The notes under the pieces: generated by a model
The model's input: the letters and a program-made list of their open reading frames with translations, nothing else
Databases searched by the model: none
Told to the model about the DNA's origin: nothing
Assembly (NCBI GenBank): GCA_937967805.1
Contig: CALBTC010000279.1
Location: 1-7,621, forward strand
Direction of reading: 5' to 3'
DNA from: an uncultured Anaerolineaceae bacterium
GTDB taxonomy: Bacteria > Chloroflexota > Anaerolineae > Promineifilales > Promineifilaceae
DNA length: 7,621 nt
Position numbers and translations under genes: made by a program
Shown here: positions 6,254-7,621 of the stretch, in pieces
How the letters are laid out: each line of letters starts with the position of its first letter
Position numbering within the stretch: position 1 is the stretch's first letter

Positions 6254-7063
6254 TTAAAAGAGGCGGGGTTGTTGCGGGGGCTGAATATCTTCTGCATCTA
6301 TTCCCACCACCTTTTTGAACCGGTTGGCCGAAGCCGGGGAAAATCCGGCATAGTCGTCGTTGAAAAAGGCGTAGATGGCATTCACTTCAGGCAAGTGGGG
6401 TTTGATCTTCTCGTGCCATTGTTGCAGCTCATCTGTTTTGTCAACCATTTCTTTGTCTTTGGTCGGGTACTGGCCGTGCCGCCCCAGGAAGCGCAGGTAC
6501 AAAAAGTCGGTTGTGCGCACGATGGTTTTGGGCATGTACAGGTAGTCTGCTGCTGCCCAGCAAACGTGATGCTGCTTTAGCAGTTCGGCCGTTTCCTCCA
6601 CAGCCCAGGAATCATGGCGGAACTCTACAGCAAAACGGACGTTTTTGGGCAGCTGGCTCAGTAGCTGGTCGAGATTCTTAGCCTGTTCAAAGGTGAAGTC
6701 AGGGGCAAATTGGAGCAAAATGCAGCCGAGTTTTTGTTGGAGGAGAACGGCCGTTTCCACAAAAGCCAGCATTTCCTCAATCCCCTCATCCAGGTTGCTC
6801 TCGTGAGTGATCGCTTTGGGCGTTTTCAAGCAAAAAGTGAAGCTGTCCGGTGTGGCGTGCCGCCAGCCCAGCACGCTTTCCGGACGGGGCGGCCCGTAAA
6901 AGGTGCTGTCGATTTCCACCGTGTCGAAGATGGTGCTGTAGTGGGACAAAAAGTTCCGAGACGGCATCCCGGCGGGATAAACCGGACCAAGCCACTGCTT
7001 GTAGCTAAAGCCCATTGTGCCGATGTGCCACTTTACTTCACTGCTCGTCTTCGTCATATCCAT
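6254..7063 (-). CDS. DUF72 (YecE-like) family protein
   Basis: The 269-residue product matches the DUF72 family, which is widespread, TIM-barrel-like and without an assigned reaction. Numbered from the ATG at 7063-7061, visible family motifs are HIGTMGFSYKQWLGPVYP (13-30), DTVEIDSTFYGPP (47-59), FCLKTPKAITH (77-87), FAVEFRHDSWAVEE (144-157), YLRFLGRHGQYP (189-200) and AIYAFFNDDYAGFSP (229-243). Acidic and aromatic residues in these blocks line the presumed active pocket. Length is normal, and no signal peptide or membrane segment is seen, so it should be cytoplasmic. The ATG at 7063 is preferred because GGTG lies 6 bases upstream; ATG at 7057 and TTG at 7075 are alternatives. It converges on nuoN and is separated from it by a terminator and an inverted repeat, so the two are not co-expressed. 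Confidence 0.93.
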   Translation of the reverse strand: MDMTKTSSEVKWHIGTMGFSYKQWLGPVYPAGMPSRNFLSHYSTIFDTVEIDSTFYGPPRPESVLGWRHATPDSFTFCLKTPKAITHESNLDEGIEEMLAFVETAVLLQQKLGCILLQFAPDFTFEQAKNLDQLLSQLPKNVRFAVEFRHDSWAVEETAELLKQHHVCWAAADYLYMPKTIVRTTDFLYLRFLGRHGQYPTKDKEMVDKTDELQQWHEKIKPHLPEVNAIYAFFNDDYAGFSPASANRFKKVVGIDAEDIQPPQQPRLF

Positions 7064-7077
7064 ATAGCGCACCAAAT

Positions 7078-7106
7078 AAGTTCAACTTTCGGCAAAAGTT
7101 GAGCTT
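7078..7106. repeat. Hairpin in the leader of the DUF72 gene
   Basis: AAGTTCAACTTT (7078-7089) and AAAGTTGAGCTT (7095-7106) form a 12-bp stem with one G-T-type mismatch and the loop CGGCA. The stem ends 5 bases before the GGTG ribosome-binding-like site of the leftward DUF72 gene, so it could affect that message. No T run follows on either strand, so it is not a standard terminator. Confidence 0.6.
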
Positions 7107-7111
7107 CTGAA

Positions 7112-7131
7112 CATAGTACCAAAGTACTATG
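7112..7131. repeat. Perfect 8-bp hairpin beside a G tract
   Basis: CATAGTAC (7112-7119) and GTACTATG (7124-7131) are exact reverse complements with the loop CAAA. The last G of the right arm is the first of twelve consecutive G. The motif CATAGTA recurs at 7161-7167. Confidence 0.7.
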
Positions 7132-7142
7132 GGGGGGGGGGG
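7131..7142. repeat. Homopolymer run of 12 G
   Basis: Twelve G in a row lie in the intergenic region between the leftward DUF72 gene and the rightward MauE-like gene, two bases before a promoter-like TTGATT. Runs of this length slip during replication and are also hard to sequence, so the length may be variable or wrong. Confidence 0.9.
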
Positions 7143-7143
7143 A

Positions 7144-7171
7144 TTGATTTGCCTTGTTGCCATAGTAAAAT
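7144..7171 (+). promoter_or_regulatory. Promoter-like pair upstream of the MauE-like gene
   Basis: TTGATT (7144-7149) and TAAAAT (7166-7171) are 16 bases apart, matching the -35 at 4 of 6 and the -10 at 5 of 6. Transcription would begin near 7178, leaving a leader of about 110 bases before the ATG at 7289. The region is A+T-rich, so a chance match is possible. Nothing else is recognised between 7172 and 7288 apart from a weak 5-bp stem at 7250-7264. Confidence 0.35.
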
Positions 7172-7288
7172 ATGAGCTGTTGGAAGAAGCCACACACAAC
7201 TCTGTCGGAATCATCACTAAATTACTATAGCTCCACCATGCCACGCTGAAACAGAAACCCTGTTCTTCTTTTGGATCAGATTGATGGG

Positions 7289-7621
7289 ATGGTAATAGTG
7301 GACAATGTAATATCAACTGAACTCCTCCGTGCCAGCCTTACTTCTATACGCCTTTTCCTGGCAATCACATTGCTTCTGGCTGGTATTAAAAAGCTAAAGA
7401 ACCCTTCAGCCTTTGTTAGCGGTGTCTTGCAATACCAAATCTTGCCAAAATCCTTTGCGCGATGGTATGGCTACCTGCTGCCAGTAATGGAAGTTGCTAT
7501 TGGCGGGTTGTTGCTATTTGGCATTTGGTTGTTGCCCATAGCTATTGTGGCAACATTGATGTTGACTGCATATTCCGGTGAAAACGATCACTGGTTCCGG
7601 GCCATGTCGATCACGCAGACC
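7289..7621 (+). CDS. MauE/DoxX-like membrane protein, partial (cut by window end)
   Basis: The first 111 residues are visible from the ATG at 7289; the 3' end is beyond the window. The pattern LFLAITLLLAGIKKLKNPSAF (22-42), LQYQILPKSFARWYGYLLPVMEVAIGGLLLFG (47-78) and a third helix (79-95) is that of MauE/DoxX-type small membrane proteins: a helix ending in a G-x-K-K/L motif, a Y-x-(I/L)-L-P segment and a helix starting L-P-x-x-E. MauE is linked to methylamine dehydrogenase maturation, and relatives serve other thiol-redox processes in the membrane. The function here cannot be set. The start is uncertain: the Shine-Dalgarno-like TTTGGA (7270-7275) is 13 bases upstream, and GTG at 7298 is an alternative. 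The last 16 residues after A94-Y95 (SGENDHWFRAMSITQT) do not look like the family's usual N-L-x-R-G loop, so a frame error near 7577-7590 is possible. Confidence 0.7.
   Translation, partial: MVIVDNVISTELLRASLTSIRLFLAITLLLAGIKKLKNPSAFVSGVLQYQILPKSFARWYGYLLPVMEVAIGGLLLFGIWLLPIAIVATLMLTAYSGENDHWFRAMSITQT

Larger units (their letters stand above)
656..6754. repeat. Dispersed palindromic octamer ACGGCCGT, 16 copies
   Basis: Exact copies start at 656, 726, 947, 1541, 2053, 2153, 2465, 2561, 2828, 3674, 3830, 3859, 4467, 4704, 5943 and 6747. Five are the 10-base palindrome AACGGCCGTT (947, 2053, 3859, 4467, 6747 as octamer starts). Within genes they encode T-A-V seven times, N/D/Y-G-R seven times and R-P-Y once; one copy is intergenic. 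None occurs in the A+T-rich flanks (1-579 and after 6754). About 0.2 would be expected from base composition alone. The pattern resembles the cyanobacterial HIP1 octamer in being short, palindromic and independent of frame. Confidence 0.9.

Noticed and set aside
7250..7270. Terminator-like AACAG/CTGTT stem followed by a T-rich stretch
   Set aside because: The stem is only 5 bp and A+T-rich, and the T stretch is broken by C; too weak to call.
7038..7316. Leftward 92-codon frame over the G tract
   Set aside because: It contains PPPP from the homopolymer, overlaps the DUF72 start and shows no domain; it depends on the exact length of a doubtful G run.

Overview
This window looks like chromosomal DNA from an uncultured environmental bacterium, with Chloroflexota (Anaerolineae-like) as my best guess. 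The reasons are a G+C-rich core, a NuoN of the ordinary bacterial complex I type, a long GT-C-like membrane protein of a kind common in that phylum, and scattered dyad repeats. The assignment is inference; no rRNA or other marker gene is present.

Layout, left to right. Positions 1-579 are A+T-rich (about 34% G+C over 61-360 by hand count). They hold a small leftward gene for a membrane-anchored coiled-coil protein (37-363) and a short unexplained open frame that overlaps the next start codon as TGATG. A rightward molybdopterin oxidoreductase with a 4Fe-4S motif follows (580-2664). It meets, with no spacer, a leftward polytopic GT-C-like membrane protein (2665-4407), so the two stop codons together spell TGATCA. 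A divergent intergenic region (4408-4571) separates that gene from rightward nuoN (4572-6044). It contains two plausible promoters and, between them, a perfect 32-bp palindrome. nuoN ends in a strong intrinsic terminator. A 209-bp spacer with an inverted repeat separates it from a convergent leftward DUF72/YecE-family gene (6254-7063). The right end is A+T-richer, with two hairpins, a run of 12 G, a promoter-like pair and the start of a MauE/DoxX-like membrane protein cut by the window edge (7289-7621).

The genes do not form one operon: orientations are -, +, -, +, -, +, and each seems to be its own transcription unit. nuoN is away from the rest of complex I, and the molybdoenzyme has no visible electron-transfer partner. 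The membrane-protein content and redox themes (complex I, molybdoenzyme, MauE-like protein) are suggestive but do not define a pathway.

The most striking signal is not a gene. The 8-bp palindrome ACGGCCGT occurs 16 times, against about 0.2 expected from base composition. It falls in several reading frames, on both gene strands and at the centre of the intergenic palindrome, much like the cyanobacterial HIP1 octamer. I see no CRISPR array, integrase, transposase, tRNA, rRNA or convincing new multi-gene system.
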